The notes under the pieces are model-generated. The model was not told the origin of the DNA. It did no database searches and was given only the letters and a program-made list of their open reading frames with translations. 64,000 nucleotides of DNA, taken from the NCBI GenBank assembly GCA_964578175.1, contig CAZOBH010000001.1:33522-97521 (forward strand), given 5' to 3'. The translations under genes were made by a program, and so were the position numbers. Source of the stretch: RUG11788 sp964578175. Lineage in GTDB: Bacteria > Bacillota_I > Bacilli_A > RF39 > UBA660. Position 1 is the stretch's first letter. The number at the start of each line of letters is the position of its first letter. Shown here in pieces: positions 17,973 to 26,272 of the stretch.

Positions 17973-17986
17973 ATTTCCCGGGAAAT
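17973..17986. promoter_or_regulatory. Noc binding site, perfect
   Basis: Exact ATTTCCCGGGAAAT palindrome. It is followed, like the others, by ATTTTTTT. Confidence 0.85.
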
Positions 17987-18096
17987 ATTTTTTTATTTTA
18001 AACTAATCTACTTTTTTAATTTTTTTTGAATATATTAGACATATATATAATTCGCTTATAAAATTTTATTTATAGTTTTAATATTTTATTTAACAA

Positions 18097-18116
18097 ATAA
18101 GTTAATATTAACTTAT
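18097..18116. repeat. perfect 20-bp palindrome
   Basis: The half-site ATAAGTTAAT is followed directly by its exact reverse complement. It is neither parS nor NBS. There is no T-run after it and no gene next to it, so a protein-binding site is more likely than a terminator. Function unknown. Confidence 0.6.
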
Positions 18117-18239
18117 ATAATATGAACTAGTACATATAAATATATTCATTTGCTTCTGCCACATAAAATCATGTATAAACATTTTATCATTTTAAAAAAA
18201 TAACATATTAAATCAAAAAATATTTGTGTATTTCATAAA

Positions 18240-18255
18240 TGTTTCACGTGAAACA
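18240..18255. promoter_or_regulatory. parS site 3
   Basis: Perfect TGTTTCACGTGAAACA, immediately adjacent to the tadA stop codon. Confidence 0.95.
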
Positions 18256-18684
18256 TTATTTGTTTCTTATTTTTTTAAAAAAATCATTGAATGTATTTTC
18301 TGCGTCTTTATAGTTATCTAAATATATCAAGTTAATCCCATCTAATATATTAAGAGAATCTTTTTCTAATTTTAAATCTGTTTGTTTAATACAATAGTAT
18401 ACATTTTTTATTCTTGATTGTTTTATTGCAGAAGCACACATTGGACAAGGAAATAAGGTAACATAAATATCACAATCATCCAATCTCCAGTTATTTATTT
18501 TTTTATTTGCTTTTGTTATAGCTATTATTTCAGCATGATCTATTATTAAATTTGATTTATTCTTTTTATTATATGCCTTTGCAATTACTTTATTATTTTT
18601 AACTATTACAGCACCTACTGGAATATCGTTACTTATAAATGCTTTTTTTGATTCTTTTAGAGCTAAATTCATATATTTATTCAT
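18256..18684 (-). CDS. tadA: tRNA-specific adenosine deaminase
   Basis: Converts A34 to inosine in tRNA-Arg(ACG). Zinc and catalytic motifs HAEIIAI (HAE) and PCPMCASAI (PCxxC) are present. The start is MNKYMNLALKESKKA (142 aa) with a GAGGT Shine-Dalgarno 6 nt upstream. A longer in-frame reading would run into the SRP RNA gene and is rejected. The neighbourhood dnaX/SRP RNA/tadA is the Bacilli arrangement. Confidence 0.95.
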   Translation of the reverse strand: MNKYMNLALKESKKAFISNDIPVGAVIVKNNKVIAKAYNKKNKSNLIIDHAEIIAITKANKKINNWRLDDCDIYVTLFPCPMCASAIKQSRIKNVYYCIKQTDLKLEKDSLNILDGINLIYLDNYKDAENTFNDFFKKIRNK

Positions 18685-18726
18685 AAAAACACCTCGTACA
18701 TTTGTATGATTAATTTTATAATAAAA

Positions 18727-18804
18727 ATGATGCACATGAATAATAAATGTTAAGGCTGCTATCTTCCGATTCTGACCTGGTTCCATAATCACTCATTGCA
18801 TCAT
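18727..18804 (-). ncRNA. ffs: small signal recognition particle RNA (4.5S type)
   Basis: The minus strand shows the invariant SRP domain IV core: CCAGGTCAGAATCGGAAGATAGCAGCC split over the apical hairpin, with a GGAA tetraloop and the symmetric and asymmetric internal loops. The ends pair as GATGCA with TGCATC, giving about 76 nt. A T-rich tract follows. No Alu domain is seen, unlike the roughly 270-nt Bacillus RNA. Short SRP RNAs of this kind are typical of Mollicutes. Confidence 0.92.
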
Positions 18805-18807
18805 TTA

Positions 18808-18839
18808 TAATATATTATATTTTCCCCTAATTTTCAATG
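18808..18839 (-). promoter_or_regulatory. promoter of the SRP RNA
   Basis: On the minus strand TTGAAA and, 17 bp later, TATATT lie just upstream of the predicted 5' end. The -35 is embedded in the last codons and stop of gyrA. Confidence 0.55.
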
Positions 18840-21310
18840 TTTTCTTGTAATTCTTCTTTATTATCGTTAGATTCTTCTGTATCTTCTTCGTTTTGTTTTA
18901 CAATAGTTGTTATTGTTGATACTAATTGATTATCTTTAAGATTTATTAATCTTACTCCTTGAGTATTTCTTCCTAATGTTGATATAGAATCAGTACTCAT
19001 TCTAATTGCAGTTCCTTCATCAGTAATTATCATCAAATCTTCTTCTCCATCTACAATTTTAAATCCGATTAATTCTCCTGTTTTATCAGTTGTATTTAAA
19101 GCTTTAACTCCTTTACTTCCACGATGTGTTTCTCTATATTCACTTACGTTAGTTTGTTTACCATATCCATTTTTTGTAACAACTAATACATTTTCGTTAT
19201 TTAAAGATATTGATGCACCAACTACTATCTCATTTTCATTTAATTCTATTCCTTTTACTCCAGAACTTGATCTTCCCATTACTCTTACTTCATTTTCATT
19301 AAATTTAATCATTTTTCCACCATTTGAAGCAATAAGTATTGTTTTAGTTCCATCAGTTTTACCAACATATAAAACTTCATCATTATCATTTAAAATAATT
19401 GCCTTTTTACCATTAGATCTAATACTATCAAATTCTTCAATATTAGTTCTCTTAATCTTACCTTTTCTAGTTACAAATAACAAATATTTATTTTCATCAT
19501 CTTGTTTGATATTTAATACTGATGTAATTTTCTCATCTTTTTCCAAAGGTAATAAGTTTACAATTGGTAATCCTTTTGATTGTCTTCCAAATTCTGGAAT
19601 TTCATATCCTTTCAAAGCATATACTTTTCCATAATTACTAAAGAATAACATTTTATCGTGAGTTTCTAAGTTAATAAGTTTTTCTGGGAAATCTTCCTCA
19701 TTAGTACTTATTCCTTTAATTCCAACTCCACCTCTATTTTGAGTTCTAAAATTACTTTCTTCAATTCTCTTAATATATCCTTTATTAGTTAAGGTTACTA
19801 AGATATTTTCAACTGGAATTAAAGACTCATCTTCAATATAATCAACAGCTGTCATATCAATAGTAGTTTTTCTTTCATCTGAATATTTATTTTTAATTTC
19901 TAATAATTCATTTTTAACAACATTTAATATATTTGCATCACTTGATAATATTTCTCTTAGTCTTGCGATTTCTTTTATTAAATCAGCTAATTCAGCTTCA
20001 ACTTTGCTTCTTTCCAATCCAGTCAATCTACGTAATTTCATTTCTAAGATTGCTTCTGATTGAACTTCATCTAAAGCAAATTTTATTTTTAATTGTTCTT
20101 TTGCTTCTTCGTCGCTTTCTGCACCTCTAATTATTTTTATTACTTCATCAATATTATCTAGTGCAATTTTAAATCCTTCTAATATATGAACTCTTGCTTC
20201 CGCTTTTCTTAGTTCAAATTGAGTTCTTCTAATTATTATTTCTTTTTGATAATCTATATATTTTGAAATAATATCTTTTAATCCTAGAGTTTTAGGAGTT
20301 CCTTTATCTAACATTAATAGTATTATTCCATAATTTACTTGGAATTGTGTGTGTTTATATAAATTATTTAAAACTACTTGAGGATTAGCATCCTTTTTTA
20401 AAGTAATAGTTATCTTAATACCATCTTTTAAATCAGTATGGTAATCAGATATTCCATCAATTACTTTGTTATGTACTAAATCAGCAACTTTTTTCTTTAA
20501 TTCAGAAGTATTTACTCCATATGGAACCTCATTAACAATTATATAATGTTTTCCATCTCTTTCTTCAATTTCAGCTTTACTTCTAATTGTAATTGATCCT
20601 CGTCCTGTATCATAAGCTTGTTTAATTCCTTGATTTCCAAGAATTATTCCACCTGTAGGGAAATCAGGGCCTTTTATATATTGCATTAATTCTAATGTGT
20701 TTATTTCAGGATTATCAATATATGCAACACATCCATCTATTACTTCTCCTAAATTGTGAGGTGGTATATTTGTCGCCATACCAACAGCAATCCCCATTGT
20801 CCCATTAACTAATATATTAGGGAATCTTGAAGGTAATATTTCTGGTTCTTTTTCAGATTCATCAAAGTTAGGTACAAAATCAACGGTATCTTTATTGATA
20901 TCTCTTAATAACTCTAATGATATTTTTGATAATTTAGATTCTGTATAACGCATTGCTGCAGCTCCATATCCTTCAATATTACCAAAGTTACCATGTCCAT
21001 CAACTAACATGTATCTATAACTGAAGTCTTGTGCCATTCTTACCATTGCTTCATATATTGAACTATCTCCATGAGGGTGATATTTTCCCATAACCTCTCC
21101 GACAATTCTTGCACTTTTACGATGAGGTTTATCAGGAGTATACCCTGTATCATACATAGAATATAAAATACGTCTATGAACTGGTTTTAATCCATCTCTT
21201 AAATCAGGTAATGCACGTTGTACAATAACACTCATCGAATATTCAAGAAATGATGTTTCAACTTCACTTACTATATTATTTTCTTCTAATCTATCTCTAC
21301 TATGATCCAT
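18827..21310 (-). CDS. gyrA: DNA gyrase subunit A
   Basis: Breakage-reunion subunit that introduces negative supercoils. Catalytic Tyr lies in AAAMRYTES (about residue 120). The quinolone-resistance region reads HPHGDSSIYEAMVRMAQDFSYR, with the Ser and Glu of susceptible enzymes. The C-terminal beta-pinwheel contains repeated GxxG blades, including NRGGVGIKGI, and the GyrA-box-like QGVRLINL. Length is 827 aa. Start MDHSRDRLEE has a GGAGGTG Shine-Dalgarno. It is co-directional with gyrB, 11 nt apart. Confidence 0.97.
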   Translation of the reverse strand: MDHSRDRLEENNIVSEVETSFLEYSMSVIVQRALPDLRDGLKPVHRRILYSMYDTGYTPDKPHRKSARIVGEVMGKYHPHGDSSIYEAMVRMAQDFSYRYMLVDGHGNFGNIEGYGAAAMRYTESKLSKISLELLRDINKDTVDFVPNFDESEKEPEILPSRFPNILVNGTMGIAVGMATNIPPHNLGEVIDGCVAYIDNPEINTLELMQYIKGPDFPTGGIILGNQGIKQAYDTGRGSITIRSKAEIEERDGKHYIIVNEVPYGVNTSELKKKVADLVHNKVIDGISDYHTDLKDGIKITITLKKDANPQVVLNNLYKHTQFQVNYGIILLMLDKGTPKTLGLKDIISKYIDYQKEIIIRRTQFELRKAEARVHILEGFKIALDNIDEVIKIIRGAESDEEAKEQLKIKFALDEVQSEAILEMKLRRLTGLERSKVEAELADLIKEIARLREILSSDANILNVVKNELLEIKNKYSDERKTTIDMTAVDYIEDESLIPVENILVTLTNKGYIKRIEESNFRTQNRGGVGIKGISTNEEDFPEKLINLETHDKMLFFSNYGKVYALKGYEIPEFGRQSKGLPIVNLLPLEKDEKITSVLNIKQDDENKYLLFVTRKGKIKRTNIEEFDSIRSNGKKAIILNDNDEVLYVGKTDGTKTILIASNGGKMIKFNENEVRVMGRSSSGVKGIELNENEIVVGASISLNNENVLVVTKNGYGKQTNVSEYRETHRGSKGVKALNTTDKTGELIGFKIVDGEEDLMIITDEGTAIRMSTDSISTLGRNTQGVRLINLKDNQLVSTITTIVKQNEEDTEESNDNKEELQENIEN

Positions 21311-21321
21311 ATCAACACCTC

Positions 21322-23247
21322 CTATACATCTAAGTTTTCAACATATACTGCATTTTCTTCAATAAATTTTCTTCTTGGTTCTACTTCTTCACCCATTAAT
21401 TTATTAAATACATTATCAGCAGATATAGCATCTTCAACAGTAATCTTTCTTAAAATTCTTTTATTAATATCCATTGTTGTCTCGTTTAATTCTTCAGCAT
21501 CCATTTCTCCTAAACCTTTCATACGCATAATGTCGTATTTTGTATTAGGAGATAATGAAGCTAAATATGCATCTCTTTCTTCTTCATTAAGTACATATTT
21601 TATAACTTTTCCATGTTTTATACAAAATAATGGTGGTTGAGCAGCATATACATGTCCTGCTTCAACAATTGGTTTAAAGAATCTATAAAATAACGTTAAT
21701 AATAACACTCTAATATGTGATCCATCAACATCGGCATCTGTCATGATTATTATTTTATGATATCTTAATTTACTTAAATCAAATTCTTCACCAATTCCAG
21801 TACCAAATGCAGTAATAATTGTTCTTATTTCTTCATTTGATAAAGCTCTATCTAATCTTGCTTTTTCAACATTTAATATTTTTCCCCTTAAAGGAAGTAT
21901 TGCTTGAGTCATTGCATCTCTACCTTTTATTGCACTACCTCCAGCTGAATCTCCCTCGACTAAGAATATTTCACATTTTTCTGGATCTTTATCCTTACAA
22001 TCAACTAATTTTCCACCAAAATTAACCACATCTAAATCACTTTTTCTTCTAGTTAATTCTCTTGCTTTTTTCGCAGCAATTCTCGCTCTAGAAGCTGTCA
22101 TTGATTTATCTAATATTATTTTTGCTTCATCTGGATTTTCTAACAAAAATCTTTCTAATGCCTCAGCAAATATTTTCTCAGATATATTTCTAACTTCAGC
22201 ATTACCTAATTTTGTTTTAGTTTGTCCTTCAAATTGAGGATTTGGATGTTTACAAGAAATAATCATAGTTATTCCTTCTCTAACATCATCACCAGATAAT
22301 GGTTCATCTTTATCCTTTAAAATATTATTTTTTACACCGTATTTGTTAATAACTCTTGTTAATGCTCTTTTAACACCATCTTCATGTGTTCCACCTTCAG
22401 GTGTAATAATATTATTAACAAATGAATATATATTAGATGAATATCCTTCATTATATTGAAAAGCTATTTCCAAAGAAATATCATTCTCTTCTCCTGCTAT
22501 ATCAACAATTGTTTCGTGAATTGGATTTCTATTTTCATTTAGCATTTTTACATATTCAACTAATCCACCTTCATATTTATATGATATTTTCTTATCAACT
22601 TCTCTTTCATCTAATAAATTAAGTTGTAATCCCTTGTTCAAGAAAGCTAACTCTTGTAATCTAATTCTTAATGTTTCATAGTTAAATATTGTAGTTTCAG
22701 TAAATATTTCAGGATCAGGTTTAAATCTTACTGAAGTTCCAGTTCTTTCTTTTGGACAATCGTCTATTATTTTTAAATCTTCTACAGGATGACCTCCATT
22801 TTCAAATTTTTGATAATAAACATGTCCATCTCTATAAACTTTTACTTCTAACCATTCACTTAAAGCATTAACTACACTAGCTCCAACTCCATGAAGTCCT
22901 CCAGATACTTTGTATCCTCCTCCGCCAAATTTTCCACCAGCATGTAATACTGTATAAATAGTTTCAACTGTAGATTTACCTGTTTTCGGATGTATTCCAA
23001 CAGGTACTCCCCTACCATTATCAATTACAGTAATAGTATTTTCTTTTCCTATAATTACATCAATATTGTTACAATAACCAGCTAAAGCTTCATCAATTGA
23101 ATTATCTACTATTTCCCAAACTAAATGATGAAGTCCTCTTTCACTAGTAGTACCAATATACATTCCAGGTCTTTTTCTTACCGCTTCAAGTCCTTCTAGT
23201 ACTTGAATTGAAGAAGAATCATATACTTCATTTCCTTTGTTTTCCAT
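21322..23247 (-). CDS. gyrB: DNA gyrase subunit B
   Basis: ATPase subunit of gyrase. GHKL motifs are EIVDNSIDEA, DNGRGVPVGIHPKTGKS and SGGLHGVGASVVNALS. The Toprim motifs are EGDSAGGSA and DADVDGSH. The ATG of MENKGNEVYDSS (641 aa) is preferred because AAGGTGG lies 8 nt before it. An in-frame GTG 12 nt upstream sits inside that Shine-Dalgarno. It begins one base after the recF stop. Confidence 0.97.
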   Translation of the reverse strand: MENKGNEVYDSSSIQVLEGLEAVRKRPGMYIGTTSERGLHHLVWEIVDNSIDEALAGYCNNIDVIIGKENTITVIDNGRGVPVGIHPKTGKSTVETIYTVLHAGGKFGGGGYKVSGGLHGVGASVVNALSEWLEVKVYRDGHVYYQKFENGGHPVEDLKIIDDCPKERTGTSVRFKPDPEIFTETTIFNYETLRIRLQELAFLNKGLQLNLLDEREVDKKISYKYEGGLVEYVKMLNENRNPIHETIVDIAGEENDISLEIAFQYNEGYSSNIYSFVNNIITPEGGTHEDGVKRALTRVINKYGVKNNILKDKDEPLSGDDVREGITMIISCKHPNPQFEGQTKTKLGNAEVRNISEKIFAEALERFLLENPDEAKIILDKSMTASRARIAAKKARELTRRKSDLDVVNFGGKLVDCKDKDPEKCEIFLVEGDSAGGSAIKGRDAMTQAILPLRGKILNVEKARLDRALSNEEIRTIITAFGTGIGEEFDLSKLRYHKIIIMTDADVDGSHIRVLLLTLFYRFFKPIVEAGHVYAAQPPLFCIKHGKVIKYVLNEEERDAYLASLSPNTKYDIMRMKGLGEMDAEELNETTMDINKRILRKITVEDAISADNVFNKLMGEEVEPRRKFIEENAVYVENLDV

Positions 23248-23248
23248 T

Positions 23249-24364
23249 TTATTTTCCACCTTCTTCTATCATATTATTTTTTACTTTAAATATTTTTGCA
23301 TCTTTTAAAATTTTTTTACTTATTTGTCTAATATCATTTGTTGTTATTACTGTTTGATAGTCAGAACTAATATATTCTATAAGTTTATTTTTCTTTTTCT
23401 TATCTAATTCACTAAATATATCATCTAATAATATTATAGGTTTAGATATTTTTTTTTCTTCAAAAATTTTAAGTTCTGCAAATTTTAAAGAAATAAAAGC
23501 TAATTTTTGTTGACCTTGTGATCCATATATTTTAATATCACCTTCATCAATATTTAAATAAAAATCATCTCTATGTGGACCATATAATGTCATACCTAAC
23601 GCAATTTCCCTATGTAGATTTTGTTTATATTTATTTTTTAATTTTTCTTTTATCTCTTCGTCTTCAAACTTATTTAAATCTATATTATTTACATATACTA
23701 TTTTTAAATTATCTACTTCACTTATATCTTTATATATATCAGTAATATATTTATTAATATAATCAATAAATTCTTTTCTTTTTTTATAAATAAATATTTC
23801 TTTTTCAATTAATTTTTCATTTAATACATCTAAATAATTATAATCACCTAAACTATTAGTATATAAAATCTTTAAATAATCATTTCTCATTTTGAGTAAT
23901 TTATTAAACTCGTTATATATTTTTAGATATTCATTAGATAATTGACTTATCTCAGTATTAATAAAATTTCTTCGGTCTTGAGGTGATCCTTTTATTATTC
24001 TAATATCATCAGGAGACGACAATAATACATAAAGATTTCCAACATAATCAGACATTTTTTTTACTACTGAATCATTATATTTTACTATTTTCTTTTTATT
24101 ATCATATTCTATTGATAATTTTTTAGGAATCTTATCATCTTTAACATTTCCTGATATAATAAATTTAGATGAATCTAACTTAATTAAATTTGAATCATTT
24201 GTCGTACGAAAAGATTTTGTTAAGGCTAAAACATATATACTTTCTAAGATGTTTGTTTTACCTAGAGCATTATTTCCAATAATAATATTTATTTTATCTG
24301 ATAAATTTATATCAATTTTTGAATAATTTCTAAAATTTATTAACTTTATTTTTTTAATTTTCAT
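23249..24364 (-). CDS. recF: DNA replication and repair protein RecF
   Basis: SMC-like ATPase that acts with RecR at gaps and forks. Walker A is GNNALGKTNILESI (about residues 29-42). The signature YGSQGQQKLAFISLK and Walker B PIILLDDIFSELDKKK are present. 371 aa is the usual length. Its ATG overlaps the stop (ATGA) of a well-initiated 8-codon leader frame, suggesting translational coupling. Confidence 0.96.
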   Translation of the reverse strand: MKIKKIKLINFRNYSKIDINLSDKINIIIGNNALGKTNILESIYVLALTKSFRTTNDSNLIKLDSSKFIISGNVKDDKIPKKLSIEYDNKKKIVKYNDSVVKKMSDYVGNLYVLLSSPDDIRIIKGSPQDRRNFINTEISQLSNEYLKIYNEFNKLLKMRNDYLKILYTNSLGDYNYLDVLNEKLIEKEIFIYKKRKEFIDYINKYITDIYKDISEVDNLKIVYVNNIDLNKFEDEEIKEKLKNKYKQNLHREIALGMTLYGPHRDDFYLNIDEGDIKIYGSQGQQKLAFISLKFAELKIFEEKKISKPIILLDDIFSELDKKKKNKLIEYISSDYQTVITTNDIRQISKKILKDAKIFKVKNNMIEEGGK

Positions 24365-24387
24365 TTTAACCTATCAAAAACGCTCAT
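24361..24387 (-). CDS. 8-codon leader micro-ORF coupled to recF
   Basis: A frame encoding MSVFDRLK starts with ATG 5 nt after a TTAAGGTG Shine-Dalgarno, the style used by many genes here (GGTGATAATATG). Its TGA overlaps the recF ATG as ATGA. This position is usually filled by the S4-domain gene yaaA. It could be a coupling leader or a gene remnant. No homology can be claimed at this size. Confidence 0.4.
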   Translation of the reverse strand: MSVFDRLK

Positions 24388-24460
24388 ATTTTCACCTTAA
24401 CCCTGTTTAACTATACCTCTACATACATACTTATTATATCACTTATCAACTATTTATTAA

Positions 24461-24485
24461 AGAAAAAGAGAACTAAAAGTTCTCT
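24461..24485 (-). terminator. terminator at the end of the ComK-family gene
   Basis: An 8-bp stem (AGAGAACT / AGTTCTCT) with an AAA loop, followed by five T on the minus strand, overlaps the comK-like stop codon. It would reduce transcription into recF. Confidence 0.7.
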
Positions 24486-24934
24486 TTCTTACTTATTTTT
24501 CTCTTTCTTGAAATTAACTCTAATTTACAAGATCTAGATATTTGATTTTCTAATGATAATTTTGATATATCAAAGTTAATTGTTTCTTTATTTTTAAAAG
24601 TAATCTTTGTTGTTTTATCATCTTTCTCATAACTATCAATATAATTATGATTTATCCAACAGCAATCTTCTAATAAACTTGATTTAGTAGGAAAAAATAC
24701 AATACTTTCAGAATCTTCTACTAAAACTGGAACTTTATAATTACTATTTAATATTTTTTTAGAAGCATCTACTCTACCTTGATATGAACTTCCATAATAT
24801 TCACAGCTTGATTCCATAATTTCATAAGCTTTCTCATTAATTAAATATTGATCATTTACTTCCTTAATTAATGTTTTATTATACCCAACAGGTATAATTG
24901 CCATTGTTTCTTCATTAATTTCATAATTTTCCAT
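24473..24934 (-). CDS. comK: ComK-family competence transcription factor
   Basis: Resembles ComK, the DNA-binding master activator of competence. The N-terminal ENYEINEETMAIIP matches ComK's ESYEVNGATIAVLP. CEYYGSSYQGR (about residues 44-54) matches CRFFGSSYAGR. VPVLVEDSESIVFFPTKSS then CCWINH (about 68-96) matches the central FPTLSS...CGWISH block. The segment TFKNKETINFDISKLSLENQISRS (112-135) matches TFSNGKTMELPISYNSFENQVYRT. The 153 aa fall short of B. subtilis ComK (192) at the C-terminus, where MecA interaction and activation functions lie. GGGGGAG is a strong Shine-Dalgarno. It sits between dnaN and recF, where yaaA is expected. Confidence 0.83.
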   Translation of the reverse strand: MENYEINEETMAIIPVGYNKTLIKEVNDQYLINEKAYEIMESSCEYYGSSYQGRVDASKKILNSNYKVPVLVEDSESIVFFPTKSSLLEDCCWINHNYIDSYEKDDKTTKITFKNKETINFDISKLSLENQISRSCKLELISRKRKISKKENF

Positions 24935-24979
24935 AATATCTCCCCCAAAAAAATTATGATTAACTTATATCACTATTTT

Positions 24980-25009
24980 TTGGCGATATTTGGCGACTAA
25001 TGGCTATTA
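24980..25009. repeat. three 10-bp phased repeats upstream of comK
   Basis: Plus strand: TTGGCGATAT, TTGGCGACTA and a weaker ATGGCTATTA in direct succession. They lie between the dnaN stop and the ComK-family gene, where activator sites would sit relative to a weak minus-strand -10 (about 24965-24970). The 10-bp period puts the GGC cores on one face of the helix. Confidence 0.5.
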
Positions 25010-26134
25010 TTAATATGTTCTTATTGGTAATACTAATTGAGTTAAGTTAGTATCTTCAATTCCTTTTATTAATATTGGTTTTACTTCACCCACAAAACTA
25101 ATTTCTACTTTTTCTTCCTCAAATGATTTTAAAGCTTCCATCATATATCTTGCACTAAATGAAATTCTTATATTTTCACTATTATTCTTTTCAATTGGCA
25201 TCTTCTCTTCTACTCTACCAATTTCTGCAGATTGACTTCTAATAAACATTAAATCATCTGTAGTTTCTAATGTAACAATATTTTTATCTCTATCTGATGT
25301 TAATATGCTTGCTCTATCTATTACATTATATAAATCATTAATATTAATTACTATTTTTAATAATGAATCTTTAGGTAATAAATTATTAGTATTAGGATAA
25401 TTTCCACTAATTAATCTAGATTGAAAATAGAAATTCTCTTGTTTAAATAATATTTTATTTTTAAATATATGTAATTCAATATTATCCTCATTTTCATTTA
25501 AAATTCTTACAAATTCAATTACATTTTTACTTGGAATTACTATATTGTATTCTTCATTAGATGGAACATCTAAATTAATAACTTTTTTAGCTAATCTATA
25601 TGAATCTGTAGAATTACATTCTAGTATATTTCCATTTATTTTAAAATTAATACCAGTTAATATTTGTCTAGATTCATCATTTGATGTAGCAAAAGATGTT
25701 TGATTAACTAAAGTTTTAAATGTTTTAGTATTTATATTAATAAAGTTTTTATTTTCCTCTAATACTATCTTAGGATATTCACTATTACTTATTCCATTTA
25801 AATTAAATTCACTATTATCTGTGGAAATTAATATTTTAATATCATCCAATACTTCTATATTTATATATTCATCTGGTAATTTTCTAACTATATCTAATAT
25901 ATATTTTCCTTGAATAATAACAGTTCCTTCTTCATTAATATCCATATTTTCATTATTTTGTGGAATAAAAGTCTGAATAGTAATATCATTATCAGATGCT
26001 GTTAAAGTTAATCCTTCATTGGTAAGATCAAATTTAATACCTCCTAAAACAGGAATTAAGTTTTTTGTTGATATTGCTTTTGATACTTTATTTAAATTTT
26101 CATATAGAATATCTGTCTTAATTTTTAATTTCAT
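25010..26134 (-). CDS. dnaN: DNA polymerase III sliding clamp (beta)
   Basis: Beta clamp that tethers the replicative polymerase. Three clamp domains are recognisable across 374 aa: MKLKIKTDILYENLNKVSKAIS at the start, DSYRLA near the middle, and the C-terminal QLVLPIRTY (family QLVLPVRTY). Start has a GAAGGA Shine-Dalgarno. It follows dnaA in the same transcriptional direction. Confidence 0.97.
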   Translation of the reverse strand: MKLKIKTDILYENLNKVSKAISTKNLIPVLGGIKFDLTNEGLTLTASDNDITIQTFIPQNNENMDINEEGTVIIQGKYILDIVRKLPDEYINIEVLDDIKILISTDNSEFNLNGISNSEYPKIVLEENKNFININTKTFKTLVNQTSFATSNDESRQILTGINFKINGNILECNSTDSYRLAKKVINLDVPSNEEYNIVIPSKNVIEFVRILNENEDNIELHIFKNKILFKQENFYFQSRLISGNYPNTNNLLPKDSLLKIVININDLYNVIDRASILTSDRDKNIVTLETTDDLMFIRSQSAEIGRVEEKMPIEKNNSENIRISFSARYMMEALKSFEEEKVEISFVGEVKPILIKGIEDTNLTQLVLPIRTY

Positions 26135-26272
26135 AATTTGTTCCTTCTTTCTTATTTATTTTAAATTTTTTATTATTATTACTGTTGAAAATGTTAATAA
26201 CTTTTTTTAACTAATAATAACATTGATTTTTAATTTTTAACCTTGTTATTTATTTGTTAATAAAAAGTATTT
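26135..26272. promoter_or_regulatory. dnaA-dnaN intergenic region
   Basis: Very AT-rich. It contains one degenerate DnaA-box-like TGTTGAAAA (26183-26191), followed by ATGTTAATAA, a combination also found at 27865. No convincing terminator was seen, so dnaA and dnaN are probably co-transcribed. Confidence 0.4.

Larger units (their letters stand above)
17707..18255. other. origin-proximal centromere-like region, parS plus Noc sites
   Basis: Gene-free 549 bp between dnaX and tadA. From left to right it holds a possible dnaX promoter (minus TATAAT at 17729-17734), parS1, three Noc-type sites, parS2, a fourth Noc-type site, and an AT-rich segment (about 18001-18239) with a 20-bp palindrome. parS3 abuts the tadA stop codon. 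A 63-codon open frame on the plus strand across 17810-18001 is only an artefact of the palindromes. It is about 9.5 kb from oriC. Confidence 0.85.

Noticed and set aside
17774..17986. Possible CRISPR-like repeat array
   Set aside because: Repeats are two kinds of short palindrome at irregular spacing that match parS and NBS; no uniform spacers and no cas genes.
17810..18001. 63-codon plus-strand open frame between dnaX and tadA
   Set aside because: The translation repeats FPGNIF because it runs through the Noc palindromes; no ribosome-binding site and no homology.
24935..25009. ComK self-binding K-box upstream of comK
   Set aside because: No AAAA-N5-TTTT pair in a suitable arrangement was found.
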